A stretch of 64,000 nt of DNA, taken from the NCBI RefSeq assembly GCF_002845745.1, contig NZ_PIUM01000030.1, forward strand, positions 17,924 to 81,923, written 5' to 3'. The first letter of the stretch is position 1. Every line of letters begins with the position of its first letter. Positions 8,875-17,028 of the stretch are shown here, piece after piece. The translations under genes were made by a program, and so were the position numbers. Source of the DNA: Telmatospirillum siberiense. Lineage in GTDB: Bacteria > Pseudomonadota > Alphaproteobacteria > Rhodospirillales > Magnetospirillaceae. The notes beneath the pieces are model-generated. The model ran no database searches. It saw only the letters and a list, made by a program, of their open reading frames with translations, and was not told the DNA's origin.

Positions 8875-10134
8875 ATGAGACGAGTTGTCATCACCGGGCT
8901 CGGGATGGTCACGCCGCTTGGCGTCGGCGTCACGGCCAATTGGGATCGCTTGACGAAGAGCGAATCCGGCATTCGTGCCATCGAACATTTTGATACGTCG
9001 GATTTGCCGGCGAAGATCGCAGGGCTCGTGCCGACCGGCACCGGGGATCCGCATCTCTTCAATCCTGATGATGTGTGTTCGTCCAAGGACCGCCGGAGGA
9101 TGGACGATTTTATCGTCTATGCTCTTTGCGCCGCGATCGAGGCCGTCGAGGATTCGGGCTGGAAGCCCGAAGCCGAAGAGGACCGCGAACAGACCGGCGT
9201 GATGATCGGTTCGGGGATCGGCGGGTTGCCGGCGATTGCCAATGGCGCCCTGGTTCTGAAGGAAGGCGGTCCGCGCAAGCTGTCGCCCTTCTTCATTCCG
9301 GCCAGCCTGATCAATCTTGCCTCGGGCCACGTATCGATCAAATACGGTTTCAAGGGACCCAACCATGCGGTGGTCACCGCTTGTTCGACCGGAGCGCACG
9401 CCATCGGCGACGCCTCTCGGCTGATCATGTTCGGTGACGCCGATGTGATGGTCGCCGGCGGTGCCGAAGCGGCGGTCTGCCGCCTCGGGGTTGCCGGATT
9501 CTGCGCCGCGCGTGCTTTGTCGACCGGATTCAACGACACGCCTACCAAAGGATCCCGTCCCTGGGACAAGGATCGTGACGGCTTCGTCATGGGCGAGGGC
9601 GCCGGTGTCCTGGTTCTTGAGGAATACGAGCATGCCAAGGCTCGTGGCGCCAAGATCTATGGCGAAATCATCGGCTACGGTATGTCGGGCGATGCCCATC
9701 ATATCACGGCTCCGGCCGAAGACGGCAACGGCGCCTTCCGTGCGATGCGGGCGGCTGTCAAACGGGCCGGCATCGCTCTCGAAGAGATCGATTACATCAA
9801 TGCCCACGGCACTTCGACGCCTCTCGGCGACGAAATCGAACTGGGTGCGGTGAAGCGGTTGTTCGGCGACCACGCCTATAAGTTGGCGATGTCGTCGACG
9901 AAATCGGCGATTGGTCATTTGCTGGGGGCCGCCGGGAGCGTCGAAGCGATTTATTCGCTCATGGCGATCAACCATGGTGTGGTTCCCCCGACGCTGAACC
10001 TCGACAACCCCTCCGAAGCTTGCGACATCAACTTGGTTCCGCATGTGGCGCAACAGCGCAAGGTGCGGGTTGCTCTGTCCAACTCCTTCGGTTTCGGCGG
10101 CACCAACGCTTCTCTGATTTTCAGGGCTGTTTGA
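8875..10134 (+). CDS. fabF: 3-oxoacyl-[ACP] synthase II (KAS II)
   Basis: FabF condenses malonyl-ACP with acyl-ACP in chain elongation. The 419-residue protein shows the full Cys-His-His triad: Cys in VVTACSTGAHAIG, His in NAHGTSTPLGD and His in KSAIGHLLGAAG, with the C-terminal NSFGFGGTNASLIF. The start MRRVVITGLGMVTPLG is standard. It follows acpP by 77 bases and precedes mltG by 7, an order (acpP-fabF-mltG) widespread in proteobacteria. Confidence 0.97.
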   Translation: MRRVVITGLGMVTPLGVGVTANWDRLTKSESGIRAIEHFDTSDLPAKIAGLVPTGTGDPHLFNPDDVCSSKDRRRMDDFIVYALCAAIEAVEDSGWKPEAEEDREQTGVMIGSGIGGLPAIANGALVLKEGGPRKLSPFFIPASLINLASGHVSIKYGFKGPNHAVVTACSTGAHAIGDASRLIMFGDADVMVAGGAEAAVCRLGVAGFCAARALSTGFNDTPTKGSRPWDKDRDGFVMGEGAGVLVLEEYEHAKARGAKIYGEIIGYGMSGDAHHITAPAEDGNGAFRAMRAAVKRAGIALEEIDYINAHGTSTPLGDEIELGAVKRLFGDHAYKLAMSSTKSAIGHLLGAAGSVEAIYSLMAINHGVVPPTLNLDNPSEACDINLVPHVAQQRKVRVALSNSFGFGGTNASLIFRAV

Positions 10135-10141
10135 TGCATCG

Positions 10142-11155
10142 ATGAACCGCTGGCTGGCCCGTTTCCTGGTCGTTCTGGTCATCATCATCGCGATGGCCGG
10201 GACGGCGTTGTGGTGGGGGCGAGCCAAAATCGCTCAACCGGGGCCGGCTATGGAGTCTGCCTCGGTGGTGATTCCCAGGGGAACGGGAACCGCCGACATC
10301 GCCTCGCTCTTGCAAGAGGCGGATGTCATCGATCATCCGTGGCTGTTTCTGACAGCCGTCCATCTGTCGGGCCATCAAGCCCTGATGGCCGGAGAGTATA
10401 ATTTCCCGGCCCATGCCAGCATAGCCACCATCATGGATATGATGCGCCGTGGGCAGACCGTCGTCCATAAGCTGACCATCGCCGAAGGCCTGACGGTCTA
10501 TCAGGTCATGGCGCAGATGCGACAGGCCGGCGGATTGACAGGCAACGCCGCACAGAGCCCGGAAGAGGGAAGTCTGCTGCCGCAAACCTATTTTTATTCG
10601 CTGGGAGATACCCGTGACGCCTTGCTGGCGCGGATGACCCACGCGATGAACGAACTGATCGACGAGTTGTGGCGGCGTCGCGCACCCGACCTGCCGTTCA
10701 ACAATAAGATCGAAGCCCTCATCCTGGCCTCGGTGGTCGAACGTGAGACCGCCATCCCAGAGGAGCGGCCCCATATCGCCGCCGTTTTTCTCAACCGGCT
10801 GCGGCTGCATATGAAGCTGCAATCGGATCCGACGGTCATTTTTGCCGTGAGCAATGCCGAGGGCATTCTCGACCGGCCGTTGACCCGCGATGATCTGGCG
10901 GTGAAAAGCCCCTACAACACCTATCAGGTCGAAGGGTTGCCGGCCGGTCCCATCTGTAATCCGGGTCGAGCCAGTCTGGAGGCCGTCCTTCATCCGATGG
11001 CCGTCGATGATCTCTATTTCGTCGCTGACGGATCGGGGGGGCACGTCTTTTCGAAATCGCTTACCGATCACAACAGGAACGTCGGCAATCTACGGCGTCT
11101 GGAGAATGGACAGGTCGTCCCTCCCGCTGTCAAGAAGAGCAAATCGCCTCGTTGA
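10142..11155 (+). CDS. mltG: Endolytic murein transglycosylase MltG
   Basis: MltG cleaves nascent peptidoglycan strands at the inner membrane and may set glycan chain length. The 337-residue protein has one N-terminal membrane anchor (FLVVLVIIIAMAGTALWW, residues 7-24), a LysM-like region and the YceG domain with the catalytic Glu region ILASVVERETAIPEERPHIAAVF and the signatures LQSDPTVIF, SPYNTY and GLPAGPICNPG. It lies 7 bases after fabF and 57 bases before the RpfC-like kinase gene. Confidence 0.95.
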   Translation: MNRWLARFLVVLVIIIAMAGTALWWGRAKIAQPGPAMESASVVIPRGTGTADIASLLQEADVIDHPWLFLTAVHLSGHQALMAGEYNFPAHASIATIMDMMRRGQTVVHKLTIAEGLTVYQVMAQMRQAGGLTGNAAQSPEEGSLLPQTYFYSLGDTRDALLARMTHAMNELIDELWRRRAPDLPFNNKIEALILASVVERETAIPEERPHIAAVFLNRLRLHMKLQSDPTVIFAVSNAEGILDRPLTRDDLAVKSPYNTYQVEGLPAGPICNPGRASLEAVLHPMAVDDLYFVADGSGGHVFSKSLTDHNRNVGNLRRLENGQVVPPAVKKSKSPR

Positions 11156-11212
11156 TCGCTGAACAATGGCGGTACGCCGATCGCAAAGCCAGTACCCAAA
11201 CCGAGGTGCCGC

Positions 11213-13684
11213 ATGACAGGTTTCGCGAAGGCGTTTCACCTGTTACTCGAACGATTGAGCAAACGTTCCGATAGCGAACATGAGCAGGCGCTGATCCGCG
11301 TAGCGCTCGTCGGCGGTCTGTATCTCTATTTCCGATTGGTCGATGGAGCCCTTCCGATCCCGGGCATCGATCTCGATGCTCCCAGTTGGATTTTCGGCTT
11401 CTACGAGTTTCTGTCGATTGGCTACGTCCTGTGGATCCTTGCCAGCCCTGCGCGGAATCCCTTGCGGCGTTTCCTGGCCATGTCGACGGATTTCGGCATG
11501 ATTTCCGTGAATATATTTCTTGGCGGAGAAGCCGGCACGGCCCTCTACCCCCTTTATTTGTGGGTTATTCTCGGCAATGGCTTTCGCTTTGGTCTGAAAT
11601 ATCTTTTGATTTCCGCGGCGATGGGCGTCGGCGGGTTCACCCTGATCATCGCTTTCACCTCGCCATGGAAAGATCATCCGGCGTTGTCATTCGGCTTGCT
11701 GGGCGGTCTGGTGGCTATTCCGGGCTATGCGGCATCGCTCATTCGCAAGTTGACGGAAGCCAAGGCGCAAGCGGAGGCGGCGAGTCGCGCGAAAAGTCGT
11801 TTCCTGGCAATTATCAGCCATGAACTGAGGACACCGTTGAATGCGATCATCGGCATGTCCGATCTCTTGTTCCGGACCAGGCTGGACGACGATCAGTTCG
11901 ACATGGCTCGCACCACCTATCTGTCCGGACAGGCTTTGCTTTCCCTGATCGATTCCGTTCTGGATTTTTCGCGGATCGAGGCCGGCAAGACCGTGATCGT
12001 CCGCGAGACCATCGATCTGCATCGCAATCTGGTCGAATTGGTTGCGGTTCTGCGTCATCAGGCGACCGAAAAGGGCTTGTCTCTGCTGGTCTTCCTTGGA
12101 TCTGACGTTCCTCCGGTGCTTCAGGCCGACTGGCCCCATATCCGACAGATCTTGACCAACCTTCTGGTCAATGCCGTCAAATTCACCGACAGCGGCCGCA
12201 TCATGCTGCGGGTGCAGGTCCGTCCTTCGTTATCGGGGGACAGGCTGTTCTTCGAAGTGGAGGATACCGGTATCGGTATCGCCGAAGAAAAGCTCGAGGT
12301 GATCTTCGACGCTTTCGCCCAGGCCGAGGATACGATGAACCGCCGGTTTGGCGGAGCGGGTTTGGGATTGGCCATTTCCCGGCAACTGACCGAATTGATG
12401 GGAGGTGCCCTGGCGGTGGAAAGCAGGGTGGGCGAAGGCAGCCGTTTTTCCTTTGATCTACCGCTTATGCCGGTCGCTTACGAACCGGTTCTGCCGTTTC
12501 CCTTGCATGTGATCGCCTTCTGCAAAGACCGTGCGATAGCCTCACGCGTCAGTGGGCTGGTAGAGCGGGTCAGCTTCCCCGCCGCCGCGAGTCAGGTCAA
12601 GGCGGCTCTGGCCACGGCGAGTATCCGCAAGCAGACGGCTTTGCTGCTGGACGAGACAGAGGGGCGCGAGGTGGAAGATCTTATCGCGACAGCGCATATC
12701 CAGGGCGTCCCTATCCTGGTCGTCGGTGATCCCACTGGTCGTTTGACCGGCGCATTGGTTTCCATCAACGCCGATGCGGCGGAGCCGGTGTTGATCAACG
12801 CCTTGCGTGCCTGCCGGATTTTCGCGGGACGGGGGTTCTACGTCGATGAGGGGATTCCGGGGGCCGCCGAAATGTCACGTCGGGTGCTCATCGCCGAGGA
12901 TAACCGGGTGAACATCAAAGTGATCCGCATGATTCTCGAAAAGGCGGGGCATCAGGTAACCATCGTGGAAACCGGCGATGCGTTGCTGGATGCGATGGCC
13001 GAGGGGGCTTGGGATATCGTGGTGGCCGATGTCAATATGCCTGGCATTCCGTTGACCGAGGTCGTCAAACTGCATCGGATGGCGACGCCGCATTTGCCTG
13101 CTTTACCCATTGTCGCCCTGAGTGCGGATGCGACTATCGAGACGCGTCGCGAATGCGAGGCGGCGGGTATTGATGACTACCTGACCAAGCCGGTGGTGGC
13201 GGGGCTTCTGCTTTCGACGATAGACCGGCTGACTCGTGACGCCTTTCCGTTGGGCGAAGTCGGAGAGCTTGCCAACGTGTCTGATCTGACCAGACACCCG
13301 TCCTATTCCGGCCCGGACGATCTGCCGGTCGACTGGCCGACCATCGATGCGCTGGTGGAACTGGGGGACCGGCAGTTGGTGCGCGAACTGTCTGCGGATT
13401 TCATCGAAGATGCTTCGAATCTGATCGATGCCATGGAGCGTTCCGCCGCCAGTGGCGACAATTTGCAGTTTCGAGCCGATTGTCATGCCTTGCGAAGTTG
13501 CGCCGCCAACGTCGGTGCCCGGGGGGTTACCCGCCTTTGCCAGGATAGTGTTTACAAAACGGGGGATTTTACCCGCGTCGGACCATCCTTTTGTGTTCGC
13601 GCGCGGGAAGAGTTAACGATTTTCCGTAGGGAGATGGCGCATTATCTCGAACAAAATACGCCATCCGCCCAACGGCTTTGCTGA
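11213..13684 (+). CDS. rpfC: RpfC-like hybrid sensor histidine kinase (putative DSF receptor)
   Basis: An 823-residue inner-membrane hybrid kinase, judged to be the DSF sensor. The N-terminal juxtamembrane motif RSDSEHEQALIR (residues 18-29) closely matches the start of Xanthomonas RpfC (RADSEHAQNLIR, from memory), where it is part of the DSF-sensing segment. About five membrane segments follow to residue 180, including YPLYLWVILGNGFRFG. Then come HisKA (ISHELRTPLNAIIG, His203), HATPase (NLLVNAVKFTDSG, VEDTGIGI, RFGGAGLGLAIS), a receiver-like segment without acidic pocket (about 430-540), an intact receiver (EDNRVN, Asp606 in VVADVNMPG) and an HPt domain (DCHALRSCAANVGA, His758). GAGGTG precedes the ATG. 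The gene is convergent with rpfF, as in Xanthomonas. Confidence 0.88.
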   Translation: MTGFAKAFHLLLERLSKRSDSEHEQALIRVALVGGLYLYFRLVDGALPIPGIDLDAPSWIFGFYEFLSIGYVLWILASPARNPLRRFLAMSTDFGMISVNIFLGGEAGTALYPLYLWVILGNGFRFGLKYLLISAAMGVGGFTLIIAFTSPWKDHPALSFGLLGGLVAIPGYAASLIRKLTEAKAQAEAASRAKSRFLAIISHELRTPLNAIIGMSDLLFRTRLDDDQFDMARTTYLSGQALLSLIDSVLDFSRIEAGKTVIVRETIDLHRNLVELVAVLRHQATEKGLSLLVFLGSDVPPVLQADWPHIRQILTNLLVNAVKFTDSGRIMLRVQVRPSLSGDRLFFEVEDTGIGIAEEKLEVIFDAFAQAEDTMNRRFGGAGLGLAISRQLTELMGGALAVESRVGEGSRFSFDLPLMPVAYEPVLPFPLHVIAFCKDRAIASRVSGLVERVSFPAAASQVKAALATASIRKQTALLLDETEGREVEDLIATAHIQGVPILVVGDPTGRLTGALVSINADAAEPVLINALRACRIFAGRGFYVDEGIPGAAEMSRRVLIAEDNRVNIKVIRMILEKAGHQVTIVETGDALLDAMAEGAWDIVVADVNMPGIPLTEVVKLHRMATPHLPALPIVALSADATIETRRECEAAGIDDYLTKPVVAGLLLSTIDRLTRDAFPLGEVGELANVSDLTRHPSYSGPDDLPVDWPTIDALVELGDRQLVRELSADFIEDASNLIDAMERSAASGDNLQFRADCHALRSCAANVGARGVTRLCQDSVYKTGDFTRVGPSFCVRAREELTIFRREMAHYLEQNTPSAQRLC

Positions 13685-13738
13685 CTCATTGAAACGAGGC
13701 GGTGCACCAGGTCTCATCCAGCGGAAAGGTCTAGCATA

Positions 13739-14695
13739 TTAGGCGCTGGCCCGGTGGGTTTCGTCCTCTACGATATCGGTGCGCGCGACGCGTCTCTCCT
13801 GCGCGGCTACCAGGTGCTGCATCTTGCGCAAATCGCGCGGATCCAGGGTCAATGCCGTCTCAACCCAAAGATCGGTGATATTCATCATCTCCTCCAACGT
13901 CACCGGGGAGACCATGTCGCGCACTTTGGCGATGGCCATTCTTGATTTCGAAGCCCTTCTGTGCTGTTCGATGTAGCGAGATACCGCGAGTGTGCCGGCC
14001 CCATCCTCGGCGAGGACGTCGACAATCCCCATGTCGTACATATCCTGGGCCGAATAAAGTTGCCCGCTGGTCATCAGGCGTTCGGCGCGAGCCCCGTCCA
14101 ATCGGCGCGAAAGGAAGCTGTATGCGCCCATGCCCGGGAAGAGGTTGAAAAGAATTTCCGGAAGCCCGAACTTCGCGCTTTTCTCGGCGATGATGACATC
14201 ATGAGCCAGTGCGACCTCGAAACCGCCGCCCAACGCGTCGCCCTGGACCAGGGCAATCGTGCAAATAGGCAAATTCATGCGGCTGGCACGCCGATGCTGC
14301 ACGTGAATGCAACTGTGCGCATAATGGCGCAGGCCTTCCCGGTCGCCTATTTTGATCATTTCCTGGAACCGGGTGAGGTCACCCCCCAAGTTATAGATTC
14401 CCGCAAGGCGGGAGGCGAGAATCATGTACTGTATTGGTGAGTGTTCCGAGGAAAGGTGGGACTTTTCGACGGCATCGAGCACTGCGGCGAGATCGCGGAG
14501 CAATCCGAGGGTGAAACTCGGACGGCCCGCCGGTTTCATATATTGCCAAAGGATCTTTTCCTCCGCTTCGTAGCAAACGTCCAACTCCGGCAAATCGGAG
14601 ATGGAGGTTAGCCATGATCCGCTGTCCTGTTGTCCGGACGTTTGATCGAGAGCAGTCTGATAGTTGATGACTTGGGAACGAGCGTGGTTTTGCAT
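13739..14695 (-). CDS. rpfF: RpfF-like DSF synthase (crotonase family)
   Basis: A 318-residue crotonase-fold protein predicted to make a cis-2-unsaturated fatty-acid quorum signal (DSF family) by dehydrating 3-hydroxyacyl-ACP and hydrolysing the thioester. It follows RpfF of Xanthomonas along its length: IYNLGGDLTRF, IALVQGDALGGGFEVAL, GLPEILFNLFPGMGAYSF and LEEMMNITDLWVETA all have close RpfF counterparts. The two glutamates diagnostic of RpfF (Glu141 and Glu161 there) correspond to Glu160 and Glu180, with the same spacing of 20. The N-terminus is about 20 residues longer. GAGAGG precedes the ATG at 14695. No RpfB-like acyl-CoA ligase is in the window. An ordinary enoyl-CoA hydratase is much less likely. 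Confidence 0.9.
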   Translation of the reverse strand: MQNHARSQVINYQTALDQTSGQQDSGSWLTSISDLPELDVCYEAEEKILWQYMKPAGRPSFTLGLLRDLAAVLDAVEKSHLSSEHSPIQYMILASRLAGIYNLGGDLTRFQEMIKIGDREGLRHYAHSCIHVQHRRASRMNLPICTIALVQGDALGGGFEVALAHDVIIAEKSAKFGLPEILFNLFPGMGAYSFLSRRLDGARAERLMTSGQLYSAQDMYDMGIVDVLAEDGAGTLAVSRYIEQHRRASKSRMAIAKVRDMVSPVTLEEMMNITDLWVETALTLDPRDLRKMQHLVAAQERRVARTDIVEDETHRASA

Positions 14696-14889
14696 TGTTG
14701 CCTCTCAATGACGATATTTGACGTGTGATGAAAGGATGCGTTTTTGCAGCATCGGTGAGTGTTTTTGGGGAAGTCCATCCATTGCTGCATTGCATAAAAT
14801 AGCATAGAATTAACATTCATAAGTATAAAAACGAGTTATTCATTTTTATTTAAAATAAAATTTGAACAATATGCGGTTGGGGGTCGGTT
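14696..14889. promoter_or_regulatory. AT-rich divergent promoter region between rpfF and the RpfG-like regulator
   Basis: This 194-base gap is strongly AT-rich between about 14790 and 14870, unlike its surroundings, and should hold both divergent promoters. No clear operator was recognised. Confidence 0.45.
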
Positions 14890-17028
14890 TTGTCATTTAT
14901 AGTTGTTGTTGATGATCGTGCCACAAATCGAAATATACTGTGTCGTCTGGCGAGGTCATTAGAGGCGGGGGCTGAGGCCGTAGCGTTCGATCGTCCGGCA
15001 TTGGCTCTGGCGGCCATGAGGGAACGGCTGCCGGATCTGATCATTACCGATTTCAATATGCCGGAGATGGATGGCGCGGAGTTCGTGACGCGATGCCGCC
15101 GCGATCTCGCCGATCCGGAAATTCCGATCGTCGTCATCACCGCCTATGAGGATCGGGATTTTCGGTACCGGGCTCTTGAAGCCGGAGCCACCGACTTTCT
15201 GCTTTCTCCGATAGATCACCGGGAATTCCGGACGCGGACGGGCAATCTTCTGACGATCGGCCGTCAACGCCGGATCATTCGCCAGCGTGCCACCTTGCTC
15301 GAACGTGAACTTGACGAGGCCTTGCGTCAGCAGGCCGAGGCGTTGCGGCGCAGCGAGATGAAGTTGCGGCGTCTGATCGATACGGTTCCCGCTCTTATCG
15401 TCACCAGCGACGGCGAGGGGCGCTGTCTGATGGTCAACAGTTACCGCAATCTTCTGGCGTCGGGCCCGGACGTGCAGAACGGCACCGTCGAAGGCCTATT
15501 TGGGTCCGACTATTGGCGTCGTCACGCGCCGCTGGATCGGCGCGTGCTGGAGACGGGGCAAATGCAGCCCCCCTTTGAGGAATATCTATCGGACGCTTTC
15601 GGCCACGAACGTGTCTTTTTGACCTCAAAGACGCCATTGTTCGCCAACGACGGTCGAATCGACGCCGTGGTTACCGTCTCCCTCGACGTCACCGACCGTA
15701 AGGAGGCGGAGGATTGCCTGGTCTATCCGGCGGATTACGACCATGTGAGCGGCCTGCCCAACCGCCGGATGGCGATCGATCGCCTGTCGCAAGAGATGGT
15801 GCGTGCCCTTCCCGATGAGACCCGGGTCGCCCTGCTTTATGTCGATCTCGATAGCTTCAAAAAGGTGAACGACCTTGTCGGCCGCGCTGTGGGCGATCGT
15901 CTACTGGTCAATGCCGCGGCACGCTTATCCGATTGCGTGGGAACCGCTGATACGGTCGCCAGGCTGTCCGGCGACGAATTCCTGGCCATATTGCCGGATT
16001 GTAAGCGCGATCATCCGTTGGACGCGGTGGCCCACCGGATGATTGATGCGCTGGACAGGCCCTTTTTAATCGATGGTGAGGAATTTCATATCGGCGCCAG
16101 CGTCGGTATATCGATATTTCCCGAAAACGGTTCGGCGCCCGAGGACTTGATTCAGCATGCGAAAGCGGCGATGTATCGGGCAAAAGCCGCCGGCGGCGCA
16201 TGCTATCGCTTCTTCTCCGAAGAAATGACCGAGAGCGCCGCGCGCCGGGTCGAAATGGAGGCGTTGCTTCAGCACGCCTTGGAGCGCCAGGAGTTCCACT
16301 TGGCCTACCAGCCCATCGCCGACGTCCGGACGGGCGATGTCATCGGAATGGAGGCGCTGCTGCGGTGGAACAGCCGTGAATTGGGCACCGTGCCGCCGGA
16401 CTCCTTCATTCCGCTGGCCGAGGAAACCGGGCTGATTGTCCCCATCGGCCGATGGGCCCTCAAAGCCGCCTGCCGTCAAGCCGCCGACTGGCAGCGCGCG
16501 TCAGGGAAAGCCGTGACCATCGCGGTCAACGTTTCCTATCGTCAATTCGTGGGGAACGATTTTGTCGCGGAGACCGCCGCGGCATTGGCCGAAACCGGGC
16601 TGCCCCCAGAGACCCTGGTGCTGGAAATTACCGAACGGCTGCTCATGCGGGATGTCCGTCACGCCCTCGATGCCCTTGATCGCCTGCGAAAAATGGGAGT
16701 CCGGCTGGCTCTGGACGATTTTGGCTCCGGCTATGCGTCCATCATGTATTTGAAGCGTTTCCCCTTCAACGCCCTGAAGATCGACAAGGCTTTCATCGCC
16801 GATGCGCCGGACAATCCCGATGGCGGAGCGCTCGTCTCGGCGATCATCGGCATGGCCCAGAGCCTCGGTCTGGAAATCGTTGGAGAAGGTGTGGAGACGA
16901 AGGCCCAACTGGATTTTCTCAAAATCCATGGTTGTCATCATTATCAGGGGTATCTGATCAGCCGTCCGTCGGAAGCGGAGGCCTTCGAACGTCTGATGGC
17001 GAACGGGCGCGCGGCCGAATCACCCTGA
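14890..17028 (+). CDS. RpfG-like receiver with PAS, GGDEF and EAL domains (c-di-GMP phosphodiesterase/cyclase)
   Basis: A 712-residue cytoplasmic regulator. Residues 1-125 form a receiver resembling RpfG ([17 protein letters not shown] against EREVRYAALDAGATDFL, from memory), with Asp8, Asp9, Asp54 and Thr84 present; the conserved Lys of the KP motif is Ser106. A coiled segment (about 125-160) leads to a PAS-like domain (about 160-275). The GGDEF domain has SGDEF (360-364) in place of GGDEF and no RxxD inhibitory site. The EAL domain has EALLRW (488 on), [25 protein letters not shown] (Asp609, Asp610), VGEGVET and HHYQGYLIS, so phosphodiesterase activity is expected. Translation starts at TTG after a G-rich ribosome site. 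It is divergent from rpfF and takes the place RpfG (receiver plus HD-GYP) holds in Xanthomonas. Confidence 0.88.
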   Translation: MSFIVVVDDRATNRNILCRLARSLEAGAEAVAFDRPALALAAMRERLPDLIITDFNMPEMDGAEFVTRCRRDLADPEIPIVVITAYEDRDFRYRALEAGATDFLLSPIDHREFRTRTGNLLTIGRQRRIIRQRATLLERELDEALRQQAEALRRSEMKLRRLIDTVPALIVTSDGEGRCLMVNSYRNLLASGPDVQNGTVEGLFGSDYWRRHAPLDRRVLETGQMQPPFEEYLSDAFGHERVFLTSKTPLFANDGRIDAVVTVSLDVTDRKEAEDCLVYPADYDHVSGLPNRRMAIDRLSQEMVRALPDETRVALLYVDLDSFKKVNDLVGRAVGDRLLVNAAARLSDCVGTADTVARLSGDEFLAILPDCKRDHPLDAVAHRMIDALDRPFLIDGEEFHIGASVGISIFPENGSAPEDLIQHAKAAMYRAKAAGGACYRFFSEEMTESAARRVEMEALLQHALERQEFHLAYQPIADVRTGDVIGMEALLRWNSRELGTVPPDSFIPLAEETGLIVPIGRWALKAACRQAADWQRASGKAVTIAVNVSYRQFVGNDFVAETAAALAETGLPPETLVLEITERLLMRDVRHALDALDRLRKMGVRLALDDFGSGYASIMYLKRFPFNALKIDKAFIADAPDNPDGGALVSAIIGMAQSLGLEIVGEGVETKAQLDFLKIHGCHHYQGYLISRPSEAEAFERLMANGRAAESP

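Noticed and set aside
13739..14695. Annotation of the crotonase as an ordinary enoyl-CoA hydratase
   Set aside because: Both RpfF glutamates with the right spacing, RpfF-like segments along the whole length and a neighbouring RpfC homologue favour a DSF synthase.
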